Shown piece by piece: positions 48,286 through 60,677 of a DNA stretch of 64,000 bases. Source of the DNA: Xylogone sp. PMI_703 (lineage: Eukaryota; Ascomycota; Leotiomycetes). Where the stretch lies: the NCBI GenBank assembly GCA_021399445.1, contig JAJTUQ010000004.1, positions 3,162,001 through 3,226,000 on the forward strand. The letters run 5' to 3'. The notes under the pieces were generated by a model. The model was given only the letters and a program-made list of their open reading frames with translations. It did not search any database and was not told the DNA's origin. Position numbers and translations under genes: made by a program. The number at the start of each line of letters is the position of its first letter. Position 1 is the first letter of the stretch.

Positions 48286-51249
48286 CTCCAGATGGACCCC
48301 ATTAACGTGGTCTTGCTTCGGGTGGGGTAGCAGGGCGAGAGGGGCGCGCTGGGCGAGGGGCACAAGGCTGACGGGCGTGACGGGCGTGATGGGTTAAGCT
48401 GCCGAATCAGGGCTGTTGGTTCGTGTGTTTTCAGCCTTCTGCTTTCGGTTGCAGGGTCTAGATTTCAAGGCAGCAATGAGAGCGGAATTGTAAGCTTTGC
48501 GATAGTTTCGTGTATAATTCGTGACCACCTATCATGGAGGTATTAGCCATATTGCTTGGAGGTTTATTTTTTTTCTTTGCGGTGAGCTGTTATTTTCTTT
48601 TTCACTCTCAAGAATGCGCAATGTATTATCCCCATTTCCCGCATCCACTTTTTGACAATGCTACTTGGGTACGTGTCGGTGCAGTACCTCCAACAATGAG
48701 TCAATTGGAGCTGTGAGTATTTCCATCTTCTATTTTAAGGATAATGGTTCGTTTTTAGCATCTCATTTGCATCGAAGCACTCGGTGTCTTCGCTTTCGTG
48801 CTGCGTCATGCACATTCCTAGTTCTTCATCTAGTAGTCTACAATGCCCACCCTTTTGGTATCCTTCCACATGGAGGACTGCTTTTATTTCCCGCGGTCAG
48901 CTGTGGAGAAGCTCCTACTCTGCAATGCAATTCTTTATGGATGATAGCTAGACCTAGCAGCGCTGCATGAGAGCATGGTTGAGGAGTACTATGGCGGGGC
49001 CGAGCTGCTAGATAACTGGGGAGCTGCCACGCTGTACTGCTTAGTTAGAACCGAAGCTGAATTGAATTGTCCTTCTGTGACAAGTCATTGAAGGTATAAG
49101 CACATTGCTTTACTCCATAGACCATGTGGGACATTTTGTAGTAGCTCGAGTGAGAAGCAATTAGCAAATGAGCTGATAGCTCTGAGGAAATGGAAGATTC
49201 GAGGGCAGCATAAGCATAAAGTGGGCTCATCTGAGGTGAAATTACGCATGGAGACAGTACCGTATTGTACAGTATCGTGCTGGCACGGCTGGCCATAGGG
49301 AGGGACTGACGACAGCACTGGCCCTCTTAAGAAAAGGAAGCCCATGCCCGAAGGCGGCACCTATGACATCGTTGGGTGATGGGGGAGGCCCGTTCTAAGC
49401 GTTTCTTACGGTTGCAATGGGAAGCTTGCCCAGGGAAGCTTGCCCATAGCAAAAACGCCTCTGCTATTGGCTGAAGCTCATCAGCCAGTGCCTGAGTGCG
49501 TCGGCCTAGCTCAGAGGGTGCGGGGATCAATGGCCCATGGAGTCCCCCGAGAACCGTGTGGCTGGATGGGGAGGTGCACGCTAGACCCAATCCCACCTGG
49601 CGTGTCTCGCTCAGGGCACCTCTGCCGTCAGACGGATCCGCTGATCGCCTTGAGGCCAGCTTCAGGGGCTGAGGGGCTGGAGAGGCGACAGAGGGCAGGT
49701 CCACGCCTGTTCTCCTGCTCGGCGCACATCCGGCTGAATACCCAGTTCGAGATAGAGAGGAACACTGTAACGTTAAGGCTCTTCACTTCTGCCCTGTTGG
49801 ATGGATGCTGGTACGGTATGCTCGGTATGGCATTGTGTCATTGTGTACGGTATGTAGTTGATGTGCCTACTGTACTCTGCTGTGCTGTATTTTCCCCCCT
49901 GGTGCTTCTCACATGGAAAAGGCCATAATCCAGGGGTCATCGCTTTTCGCCTCACGTGGCCGGCCGCACGGGAATTGGAGGCGTTGCGCGTTCCTGGCTG
50001 GGCCGGGGAATTTCCTCCCAGTCTCGTCTCTTCCTTTTGTCGCTGTAAATTTGAACTTTGCCGCAAAGGGGGCTGCTGCTGCTTGTCCTGCAGCAAGCTT
50101 GCGTCCTGTCCTGCACTGCACTGCACGGCACTGCACGGTGCAGAATCCCCTACGGGACTGGTTTACTGGTTACATACGTGAGCACTGGACTGTACGGTTC
50201 GGTCCTGCCCTATCCTGGATCTTGCACACCACCGTAACTTGTGTACCTTGCACTATCGCAGAAACACCCCTACACCAGGGCTTCAATTCCTGGCATCGTT
50301 GCTTCTTTTCCTTCTTTCCTTTTCCTCTCCCTCTTCTTGTCCTTCTTCCCACCTCCAATCTGCCTGCGCCTTCCTCCTTACTTCTCTCCTCTACAACAAC
50401 AAGACTTTGCTGTCCTCACTCTTCGTCGTCGACTTTCCCCAGTGGAAAGCAGATAGGAAAAAGAAAAAGGGTCTTTCTCCACCGTAATATTAGCTGCTGT
50501 GGTCTAATCTGCCGTATCTCAGAGGGACATTGCGCCCCAGCTTGCGGTTCATCAGCGCTTGGTCCCGCTTCATCCGCCGCCCGCCCCTTTCTGGAATTCT
50601 CTCTGCTAGCCGGACTCTTTAGCTCTGGACTGTGCTGCTCCCTCACGACTCCTATCGCAACTTTAATTGCCCTGACGCGTCGGGCTCCTCGACTTCCTTC
50701 AGAGATTTCCGAGATTTCCTTCTCCATCTCTATATTCTTGTTCTTCCCTATTTTTACCTTTCTCTGAATGTTCTGTTAGCCTGCGGCTGTTCTTTTTGGG
50801 GGCTGTCTTCTCCTGCAGCAGTGGTGGTTTTCCCCTCGGACCTGGTGCGCATACCCATTCCCCTTTCTCATGCGCCCTCCGTGCACGCGGCTGCACGCTC
50901 GAAGAAGGGTGTAGAAGGACAAATAGCTGACTCGATCGCGCTCTCTAATCTAGTCCATCTTCTAGTTTTATACTTTCCTACCGTCGCTCCTTTGACTATA
51001 TCCTTTCCTTGCATTCGATGGCTCTCTGCGCATGAGGCTCTCGCCCCTCTCGGCCACCTACAGCGGCAGAAAAAAAGGCACATTAGCCTGCTGAAACAGA
51101 GCGCACACAAGTCTCCTTCAAACGCCTCAATGCGTTAGCATTTTATCCCAGACCAGTCGCATCGCAGCAAGGAACGCGCATCTGGACCCCTTACAAGTTT
51201 GTTCCGCTCTCAGGTTCTCTACTACGACCCGGTTCAATCCACCGTCAAT
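48286..51249. other. Long divergent intergenic region between DPP III and the hydrolase gene
   Basis: About 3 kb without a supported gene. The right kilobase (50250-51249) is strongly pyrimidine-rich and probably the leader of the hydrolase gene. A 284-codon open frame at 49913-50767 has the composition of pyrimidine-rich leader DNA and no motif. A 14-nt direct duplication is at 49417-49444. Confidence 0.5.
49417..49444. repeat. Two adjacent copies of a 14-nt unit
   Basis: GGGAAGCTTGCCCA occurs twice head to tail without mismatch. It is probably a slippage or small duplication event. Confidence 0.85.
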
Positions 51250-54045
51250 ATGTCGACCAAAGCTCCTTACATCCCCAGCCAGACCCGGCAGCATGCACGA
51301 CGGAAGTCGATCCAGGGACCGTCGACGCACTCCTCCAATCGAGTCCACCTCCAGCCGGCCTCGCCCGAGGTGATCTCCTCCCTGATTACTTCGCTCTCCA
51401 TCATCTCGTCGCCCGCGAACGAACTCTTTGAAAACCCCATAGGTATAGGAAGCCAATCTGCCCCAACCTCACCCTCGCCCGGGAAAAGTGTGTTTAACAT
51501 TGGTGTGAATCATCTAGATAGTCATTCGTATGGAAACTACCGCCCTACCGGCGGAAGCTTTGGTATAGATTACGGCGCCTACACCCAGCCATCCCTCCGT
51601 GAGCTCCGGGAAGAGGAATCTCTCGACGATTTGGCCGCAAGCCCTCCCGTGATCCGCACCGCAAAGCCACCCTCGGGCTTCTCGCCATTGACAGCACCTA
51701 AATCCCCCGCAAAAGACTCAGGTTCGTTCAAAACCCTACTCAGAGGCTCGTCTAGGCCATCATCCAAGGGATCTTCCTTGGACGATGGTTCGAGCATTGG
51801 CAATTTGTCAATTGAGCCTGGAATCCCCCCTCCTCATGAATTACGACGGAAGACATCCGGTGATAGCTGGGGTAAGAAGCAAAGCCGGAATCAGAAAGGA
51901 TTGATGTACATGAGCTCCAAGGAACGGCTTCGCGAAAAGGAACAGGAGAGAAAGAGAGCCAGCGCGGGTACAGCAGGATCTAATGGTAAGGGCAGTGGCC
52001 ACGAGCGTCTACCTATGCCAAAGATCGGATCCGATTCGTTCATGGCAGAGACGGCGATCACGGAAGAAGCATCGACTGGAAACGAAGATAACTCCAACAA
52101 GCCCGAATCAGCGAGACATTCGAGGAACAGTTCGCGCTCACCTTTGGATGGCCCAGGCGGTATTGGATCGGGAAGATTTATACCCGCCCGAGATTCATCA
52201 CTTCGCAAATCTACGACACCAGCTAAGAAACGAAATTCGCATAGGTCAAGCAGGCAGAAGGGTAAGCAGCGTGCAGAAGATGGAGACGACACGCTTTCAG
52301 AGCTTGGAAGACCATCTGAGCAGAAACGTGACCGCTCCCGCCGACCTACAGATAGTTCAAATAAGATGATGGAACCTCTCAGCCTCGAAATGCCCGAAAT
52401 CCCATCGCCACGTATCATCACAGAAGAAGTAGAGACAAAAGGGGACCGCTTATCACCGGCTGATGAGGCCGACGAGGGAGCACCTTCCCCATCGGTTGCC
52501 CAGCGGAGATCTCGTAATAGCTCGGATAAAGAAAATCGACTGTCTATCCAGAAACCTGCATCCGGCAAATCAACACCGGAACCATCTGAGCGGGAATCAA
52601 AACGAAATAGCGGTTCACGATTGAAACGATTATCAGCACCACTCAGTCCTAGAGACCAGGAGAAAGGCCTGGGACGAAGCAATTCGAGCCCGATATCGAG
52701 AGCTACATCTCCAGGGCCGACTAAGGCACCTAAGATTCATGTTGATGAGCGGCCTAATAGCGGTGACTCGATTGATGATGCCGTCGAGGCGTACTTATGC
52801 TCGCCACGGCTGTCCCAGAAAATCAAGCACCCTCAGACTGGACGGGTGATTTCATTTTCCGAGGTTGGTGACTCCGAAGGCTTTGCTGTGTTCTGCTGCG
52901 TTGGGATGGGCCTGACGAGATATATCACGGCCTTCTATGATGAGCTTGCCTTGACCCTGAAGCTCAGATTAATTACGCCAGATCGACCAGGGGTTGGAGA
53001 GAGCGAGCCATATGCGGATGGGAATACAACTCCTTTGAGCTGGCCTGGTAAGTGCTAATCATTCGAGTCTATTATGGTTGTTGTAACTAACACGCACAAT
53101 GTAGATGATGTCTACGCAATTTGCCAGGCACTCAAGATTACGAAGTTCTCTATTCTGGCTCACTCGGCAGGTGCAATCTACGCTCTGGCTACTGCTCTTC
53201 GGATGCCACAACATATTCGTGGTCGCATCCATCTACTTGCCCCATGGATCCCACCTTCACAGATGAATGCGTTCGGGGCACAGGCCATATCGCCCCCGGC
53301 CAACAATATTCCCATGCCTCAACGCATTCTCCGGGCCTTACCAACCCCCATGCTCAAAGTTGCCAACTCCAGTTTCATGAGTGCTACAAGCAGCTCCATT
53401 ACTAGCAGTCTCCCCAAGACCCAAGGTAAACGAGGGAAGCGCAAGTCTGCAGCCAGTCGCGACACCCCTACATTAGCCGGCAAGGCCACTTCCGGGGTGG
53501 ACAAGGAAAACCGTCTGATAGATTATCCTGGCTCTGGCGATCAGGGGCCGTTGGAGCGAGCACTCAAGGATCCCAACGACCCTAATTCGGAAGCAGCGAT
53601 TCTCGCGGCAGCGGCAAGCAGTCTTGCCGAAAAGGAGCGACAAGTGACTTATGATTCGCGTCTTACCCACGCCATCTGGGATCTGGCTACCACGAATGCC
53701 AATCCGGCTGTCGACCTGCTTGTATGTCTCGAGAGAAGACACACCATTGGCTTCCGATATGTGGACATCAACCGGGCCGTGGTGATCCATCATGGAACGC
53801 GGGACAGCCGCGTGCCGGTTGAGAACGTGAAGTGGCTGGGCAAGACGATGCGCCGGTGCGAGGTGCGCATTCTTGAAGGCGAAGGACACGGGCTCATGGC
53901 ATCGGCGGTTGTCATGGGTGGAATCCTCATGGAGATCGCGCGGGAGTGGGAGGACTGGGTGAAAGTCACGGGGTCAGGCATCGGCGCCAGGGGAGAAGGG
54001 CGACGGACGCTGCGTGAGAGAGCCAGCGTAGCGGCATTCCGATGA
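51250..54045 (+). CDS. Alpha/beta hydrolase with a ~530-residue disordered N-terminal region
   Basis: Exons 51250-53047 and 53105-54045 give 912 residues, with one 57-nt intron inside the hydrolase fold. The frame upstream of 51250 has no ATG. Residues 1-530 are rich in Ser, Arg, Lys, Glu and Pro, with many SP sites and KEN-type and polybasic stretches and no signal peptide. The hydrolase runs from about 540: RVISFSEVGDSEGFAVFCC (strand and oxyanion region), RLITPDRPGVGESEP, the nucleophile elbow LAHSAGAIYAL with Ser620, an acidic residue in HHGTRDSRVP (Asp833) and a His in EGEGHGLM (His861). The triad is complete. The elbow reads AHSAG, lacking the usual first Gly. The cap carries a Lys/Arg-rich insert (KRGKRKSAASRD), possibly a nuclear signal. 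Substrate unknown; phospho-regulation through the N-terminus is speculative. Confidence 0.87.
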
Positions 54046-55645
54046 GCGAAGAGATGGGACGAGATGAGACGAGACGATGATCAAATCAAGAATGAGGGCC
54101 TGCCATTGAAAAAGTAGAAAGTTTCAAGGGCGTTGCTCATTCTTGCCCGGGATACAAAAAGCGTTACGGTCAATGGTTTGGCGCTTGGTCTTTTTTATAT
54201 GTATGGAGTGGCTTGGAAGCCTCGATTTATTTTTGTTGCATCTTTTGGAGGCGGGGAGGGCACAACTTCAGCATGGAGGTCTTATGAGCGGCTTTTGATA
54301 CTCTTTTCTTTTGCGTCGGGGTTTGAGGGAAGTGAGCGTGCGAGAGAGAGTGTGTGTATCTATCTCAGTTGTATTATTTGTACGCTATTTTGACGAAGGA
54401 AAGCAGCCCAAAAAAGGAACTAATAACTTTTTGCGAACTTAAAATTTTTGTAGAATATCAAAAATCAAAGAATAGTTTAATGTAGTAAATTTGTTTCGCC
54501 CTGTGATATGTACAAGTGCTGGGTATTAGGTACTGAAGATGAGATCTGTTCAACTTTGCCGTCAAAGATGGACCCCAAGAGATACCGAGGGGGATCACCA
54601 CAAGCACGGTGGAAACCCCAAGTGGAGCCGCACCTGTGCCCAAAAAAGATCGGACGGGGGCCACCTGCCCCCTATGGAGATAAACCCAGCACTGGCCCGC
54701 CAGCCTTAATTAGGGGCCCACGCTGCTTCTACAGGGGGGGTTTCAGATGACTTGCTTGCTTGCTTGCTTGCACCGCCTTTGCTTTGAATTCTCCGCACTG
54801 TGCTCATCCTCCAAGCGCATCTCTTTCTCTCCTTCCGTTCTCGTGCTGGGGCCAAAATACGGGAATACTGTACTGGTTCTTTCTTTCTTCTTTTTAAAAT
54901 TTTGTTCGTACTGTATTTATCTCCCTTTTTCTGTTTTCTTTTTGGTTTATTATTCTGCGCATGCTGTATCTCCGTACGTAGTACTGCAGCTGCTGATCTT
55001 GGCGGATGGACCTTTTGAGTTTCCACAGCTGATCGATCGATTGAATTGGTGGTTCTGGTTCTGCAAGCTGTTTACTTACTTATTGACACAGGCGAGCGAA
55101 GCGCACTTCTTTCAATTTATCCCAATCAATTACTCTTTCTTTCTTTCTTTCTTTTGTTCAATTACTCGTGTGAGCATTTTTTTATTGCAAAAAGTCCCGA
55201 CTTCCTCTCGCAAGGGAGGACTACCTACCGTATTCGATCAATCGGGTGCTAAGCACAGTACATTAAAGAAAGCCCCTGCGCAGGTTACGGTACCCGGCAC
55301 CCTCTGTACGGCGGGAAAACGCACTGAGCACACAGCGCGCATGTGAGCTCTAAACCTCCAATCCTCGTCGCACCACCAGCTAGCTTTCCCGGTGCGTAGA
55401 AAAGGACATCCAGCCTCCATCTCACGTCACCCTCTTGCAGGAACCGTATTTCTGTTCAAGAGGAGCCAGGGAACGAAACCAAGGGAAAGACGAGCTCTCT
55501 ACCCCAATCTCACGCGACATAGAGAAGATCTTCGCGCACACGAAATAATACCAAAGAATCACTTTTCCGTGTCGAAAACCCCGCGGCCATCAACCCCCCC
55601 TTTTATTTTTCCCCCGGTATTCAACCCCCCCGCCTTTCCACGAAA
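54046..55645. other. Intergenic region upstream of the glutaredoxin gene
   Basis: About 1.6 kb, no supported gene. It contains five tandem CTTG units (54751-54770), a TTTC run near 55137-55155 and T-rich DNA. Most is likely promoter and leader of the glutaredoxin gene. Confidence 0.55.
54751..54770. repeat. CTTG tetranucleotide microsatellite, five units
   Basis: Five perfect CTTG units in tandem. Confidence 0.9.
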
Positions 55646-56650
55646 ATGCCTTCCATGCGCCGTATGAAAGTCTTTGCTCTCCTTGTCCTGGTTTTCGTCG
55701 TCACTACCCTCTTTTACACCGCTTCGCTCCGCCAGCAGCGCACGCTTACCTCGCAATCTGGAGGCGACTTCTACGGCAAGACGCGCGATGCGCTGGATCG
55801 AATACATGAGCAGGATGCGTCTGGAGGAGGCGGTGGAGGTGGAGGGAAGAGTAGTGGCGGAACAGCAGGTTCAAATCGTGACGATGACGACGAGGAGCTT
55901 GCTAAGGCGATGAAGCAGAGGCTGGATGAGGCTGCGCAACTTGCAAAAGATAAGGCCAATGTGAAGTCCCCGAAGCCGGATCCGCCGTCCAAAGTTGTGG
56001 GAGTAGGAAATGCGGCTGATGCTGCTTGGGGAGAGGAGAAGGGCATTGCAGGGAGGAAGAAGTATTCGACCGGAGAGGAAGCGCAGAAGCCTGTGAAGGA
56101 GGAGACTGCTGAGGAGCACGAAGTTGAGGTTGAGCTGAATAGTATTCTGAAGAAATCTCCTAGTAAGTTTTTATCTGATGCTTCCCGTCCACTTAATTCC
56201 CATTTATGGTTATGGTCACTATTCAAAGCTTCCTGGATATGACGTTGGTACTACGAGCTATTGCTAACAATCTTCACCCCTCTAGTCATCATCTTCTCAA
56301 AATCCTACTGTCCGCACTCCAAGCGCGCTAAGCACATTCTACTGGACAAGTACGATATCAACCCGGCTCCCTACGTCGTGGAGCTCGACCTTCATGAAAT
56401 AGGCACTAGGTTACAAGCCCGACTTGCTGAGATCACGGGTCGGAGAACCGTGCCGAATGTTCTTGTTAACGGCAAGAGCATCGGTGGTGGAGACGAAGTA
56501 GCCGCTCTCGATGAGTCCCAAACTCTAATTGGCACTATCAAGGATATGGTCGGGAAGAGAGTTGAGATAAGCTTGAAACCCGCCGAGGAGGCGCCTGAAA
56601 AGGCCGAGGCGGCTCCAGAAAAGAACGAGATTCCTGAGAAAGGTCTGTAA
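55646..56650 (+). CDS. Membrane-anchored monothiol glutaredoxin (Grx6/Grx7-like)
   Basis: Exons 55646-56162 and 56286-56650 give 293 residues; the 123-nt intron lies just before the glutaredoxin fold. A single hydrophobic segment near residues 8-27 (VFALLVLVFVVTTLFYTA) follows a basic start (MPSMRRM), predicting a type II signal anchor with a lumenal C-terminus. A linker of ~145 residues contains a glycine run and acidic/lysine repeats. The glutaredoxin domain spans about 172-270: VIIFSKSYCPHSKRAK with active site CPHS (one cysteine, hence monothiol), RRTVPNVLVNG with the cis-Pro, and GGGDEVAALDE for glutathione contact. The ~25-residue tail is Glu/Lys/Ala-rich. Yeast Grx6 and Grx7 have this anchor-linker-monothiol layout and act in the ER/Golgi lumen; the same location is inferred here. 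Confidence 0.92.
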
Positions 56651-57578
56651 TGAGCGGCCGATGACCTCCAGCAAGGTTCAAGCCCCAATGGTAGGGGTTC
56701 CTCCGGGATAATCAGGAGGCACTGTAGCAGTCCATGGAGACGGTTCAATCAGGTTTGCTGGGTGCACGGGATGTAATAATGGGTATACTTTGGAGAAGCA
56801 TTACCTGGCGTTTACCGGATTGGGGAAATCATATCTTATCTTAGTGAGGTGTCACAATTGGGTTCGACCATTTCACAGCCGATTGCTGTGTGCATTATTG
56901 GAACTATGATGGGAAGAGGTTTACCCTCCCAAGACTGTAATACTAGACGTAATTGATGTCCTTACTATCTGATTTCTTTGAGTCTGCCTTTTAAATTGAG
57001 GGAAGCTGGAATTCGTATTCTGGGATGTGATTGGAGGATCCAGTTAGATTGCTCTGGAGGGGATTGGGAATCAAGGTACAGGTGTTGCAGTTTCAGAATT
57101 GGAAGGTGAAGAGTTCTTGAGAGGGCTGGCTAATAAGAAAGAACAATTCAGTATAATCAGGTCTCATAAATAAGGCGTGTAGCTGGAGTAATTGATCGAA
57201 TTTGCTGTATTTCTTAACTTCTCAGCATTTGTGAGGGATTGTACTCGTACTTGAGTGTGTCAGTCTACGCTAGCACATAATAAGCTTAGCGCATAAGGAA
57301 GGCATACCTTGTCGCCATCTCTAAACCACCAAAATCAAAATCGCGACGCGACCAATTCAGTATTGAGCTCGGGAGATCGAATGCCACTTCACTGATTAGC
57401 AGTGCAACCACGATAGCCACAGCTAGATCAAGATTGTACTACGATGGTACTGAGCACCTGGACTGTCTTCTGCCGATAGATTTAAAGTGCGCAACGAGCC
57501 TCCGCAGTCGCGCAGCTCTTCACTAGGAGTGGACCATCAACCAACTGCTTTAACAAAGGCACTCGGATACAGCTCTCA
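56651..57578. other. Intergenic region between glutaredoxin and SNF5/SFH1
   Basis: About 930 nt with no coding signal; 3' UTR of the glutaredoxin gene and promoter of the next gene. Confidence 0.6.
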
Positions 57579-59434
57579 ATGTCGACAAACACAATGACGA
57601 CGAAAAATCCTCCTCAAGCCTTTATATCGAGCTATGCGCCTCGATTGCGCACATACGCCAACTCTCTTCTTACTCCAGTTGTTCAACCTACTACCGCCCT
57701 CGGCGCTCCCTTATCCAGAACAACCAAGAGAGGCACCACGGCTATAAATTACGCGGAGGATGGCTATGATTATGACGACGATGATGACGACGATAACAAG
57801 AGGAGACCAACGGGATTAAGAAGTCTTCGACGGGAGGATACTGCACAAGGCAAGCAGGATCCAGCGGATAAGGTTGGGAAAGCTGCTACTGCGCCAGTTG
57901 AAGTGCAAGGGATATGGAGAGACTGGATGGGAAAGCCTAGGTCCACGAAACCAGAACTACAGAACTATGCGCAATCAGCCCTACCTCTTACTCTTATCCC
58001 GATCCGAATCGATCTCGATATCCCAGCATACACTCCTGCCCCTCCCCTACCTATACCCCAAGGCATCAGCTATCAACACATCGATCCTACTCACCCAGTA
58101 TACAGACAGCAAGAGCAAACTGTGCCATATCGATTAAAAGATTTCTTCTTGTGGAATCTCCACGAGACCCTAACTACGACGGATCAATTTGCACAGACGA
58201 TGGTCCAAGATCTCGATCTTCCTAATCGCGCTCAAATGGCCACTGAAATCAGCAAGCAAATCCGCACACAGCTGGAGGAATATGCAGGCGTTGCCCTCCA
58301 TCCTCTCTTCCACTCTCAGCAAACCCCGACCGCGAATGGCACTGTAACTACCATTAAAGCACAGCCATCCCGCGATGTCTCTGCAACCCCAGCGGCAAGT
58401 GGTAATGCTACGCCTCTCCGAAATGGATTTAGCAGACCTCCAACTACTGCACCGGCTGATAGCGAGAATATTACTGCTACGGCAACGAGTATTCCTCCCG
58501 AGTCGGATGACTTCAATCCAGATGACATGTATCGATGTATCATTACCCTGAACATCAATCTTTCTAATCATCTCTACACTGACAAATTCGAATGGTCGCT
58601 CCTTCATCCACCCGGAACAGCGGAGATGTTTGCGAAGCAAACATGTGCTGATATGGGCCTGCCAAAAGAATGGGTTCCCGCCATGACACACGCAATCTAC
58701 GAAGCTGTTTTACGACTAAAGAAGGAAGCTTGTGAGAGCGGTGGTCTTGTTGGTGGCTATGGAGGCGAGATACCCAATGAAGCAGCACACGGCGCAGAAG
58801 CCGGATGGAGATACGACAATGAGCACTTAGCTGATGAGTGGGAACCGAAGATCGAAGCTCTATCTAAAGAGGAGATTGAAAAACGAGAGGGTGATCGAGA
58901 ACGGCAGATCAGACGATTGAGACGTGAAACAGCGCGGTTCTCATCCTCTGCCGGGATGATGGGCGGTATGCCGCAAGCTACTGAGAATAGGGGTTACTTC
59001 GACGAGCCCACTGAAGAGCGCATGGGTCGCGGGGAGAGAAGCAAGAAGAAGAGACGGTTTAGGAGTCTCAGCCCGCTTGCACGGTCTGGAACGCCTGGAG
59101 GACGTGGTACGCCTGATGTTGGAGGGCTGGCTGGCTATGGCGGTGCGACAGGAGGTTTGAATGACTACGAGAGGAACACGTGGCGATGTACGCAGTGCAA
59201 AGTCTGGGGAACGTCAGTTTGGGCAGTTCGAGATGGTCCACATGGTCCTAGGGTAAGTTTTTCTTTTCTTTTTATTTTCTCCACCTGCATGTTGATTCTT
59301 TGTTCCTCTTTGCTAATTTTCATGCGCAGACCCTCTGTAACAACTGTGGCTTCCTCTTCGAGCGAGATAGGAAGCTTCCTAAGTGGTCGAAGGATTTGCA
59401 TAAACATGACATGCGACCAGCTGATTATCGCTGA
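57579..59434 (+). CDS. SNF5/SFH1 chromatin-remodelling subunit with C-terminal GATA-like zinc finger
   Basis: Exons 57579-59252 and 59330-59434 give 592 residues. The 77-nt intron splits the zinc finger. The N-terminus carries QAFISSYAPRLRTYANSLLTP and an Asp run. The first SNF5 repeat is near 140-250 (TLIPIRIDLD, PYRLKDFFLWNLHETLTT) and the second near 315-385 (YRCIITLNINLSNHLYTDKFEWSLLHPPG, MGLPKEWVPAMTHAIYE). A low-complexity insert rich in Thr, Ala and Asn separates them. After a charged RERQIRRLRRE helix the protein ends in a Cys4 finger: WRCTQC, 15-20 residues, TLCNNCG, and a basic tail. SNF5/Sfh1 proteins are core subunits of SWI/SNF and RSC remodellers. Which complex cannot be told by eye, though the length favours Sfh1. 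Confidence 0.93.
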
Positions 59435-60677
59435 GATCTGTACCACCTTTTTTCCCTCCTTCACTTTCCACAAAGTGGCTCCTTCATGACCCTCTTAAAT
59501 CTCGTACTCTTCAACCTCCTTTCTATTGGACTTTGCAGCCTCTTATCTATTTTGGACGGATTCTTCTACCACACACATCCGTTTCCCGAATTCTTCATTC
59601 AACCAATCATCTTAGATTTTGTTTTGGGGATCAAAAAATTCATCAAAACAGCTGTTCGAACCATACCTTTTTCGTACGCTTGTGTTGCTACTGTTGCTGC
59701 TGCTGGAGTTCTACAAGGAATCCTCTCGGAAAGGGATTGAAACTGGGGGCATATCATATTGAAATCTCTATTTTTTCTTCTCTTTGCTTTTATTATTTCT
59801 GTTGTGCAAAAGGTGTATGTACCGGGAGCATTCTATAACGCTTTTTATATAGTTAGGTGCCTGTATGCCCTTTCGGTCCGTGGTATCCTAGGCCTTTTGT
59901 CTCTTTGGATTTTCGCTCTCCTAAAAGAAGACAAGGATCTGAGGAAACTAGCTCCCGTTAGAAACGCTTGATTTGGTATCTGGGGGAGATTAATCAAAAT
60001 CTATTCTGAGCAAGTGTTGGGGGCGGGTATAGTGTGGATGGAGGAGGAAGAAAGATGGTTAAGATCTCGAGGGGGAGAACAAATTCAGGGGAGAGTCTAT
60101 CGAGATGGGTTGACTCTTGGTCATGAAAGATATCAAAGTAGCTTTTTTAGAAAAGAAAATGATCAGCTGATTTGACTTTTTCTTGGTAGTTTGTATATTA
60201 GACAGATGGATGACAGCAAGCGAATTCAAGGTGCCACCCACAGACTTATCTCACGAGTAGGGGGGACAAAAGGAGTTCCTATGGAACTTTTTCAGTAATG
60301 CTTCACCCAAATTCTCTACCCTACCTTCATCTAGAAAGTTCAAATGTAACGTTTTTTATTTATTGTTCGCCACTAGCAGTAATTCGCTATATGCCATGGT
60401 GTCAATTATCCTCCCATTTCCCTGCATTGAATCCCTTTCATGACGAATGGATGAAAATCAATGAGAACGTATAAAGGGCCCTTGAAAGGACCATGAATAA
60501 TCAAACATGAAAACAAGAGTAATGAGGTCCCCGGTCCATCATCCCTATGTACACTCGTGCTTCCCCAAGTATCGCAGAATCTTTCGCTCTTCCTCCCTGT
60601 ATACGGTTCCTTGAGTGAAAGTATTGCTAGCCTTATTTCTTTCAGCTATGGGTGCTGGAAATCGAACTATCGGCGGT
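59435..60677. other. Convergent intergenic region
   Basis: The SNF5/SFH1 gene and the minus-strand acidic gene converge here. Open frames around 59486-59971 are T-rich, poor in charged residues and unlike coding sequence. Nothing else seen. Confidence 0.55.

Noticed and set aside
49913..50767. 284-codon plus-strand open frame with ATG in the DPP III-hydrolase interval
   Set aside because: Composition follows CT-rich leader DNA (Phe/Pro/Leu/Ser/Cys blocks), with no domain, no motif and no splice logic.
51891..52682. 263-codon minus-strand frame opposite the hydrolase N-terminus
   Set aside because: Ser/Arg-rich shadow of a disordered coding region.
56858..56870. tRNA B-box-like GGTTCGACC
   Set aside because: No A box or acceptor stem at the right distance.
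58170..58691. 173-codon minus-strand frame opposite SNF5/SFH1
   Set aside because: Antisense to the SNF5 repeats; no independent evidence.
59486..59971. T-rich hydrophobic open frames after SNF5/SFH1
   Set aside because: T-rich 3' flank translates as Phe/Leu/Cys-rich peptides by chance; starts are mostly non-ATG.
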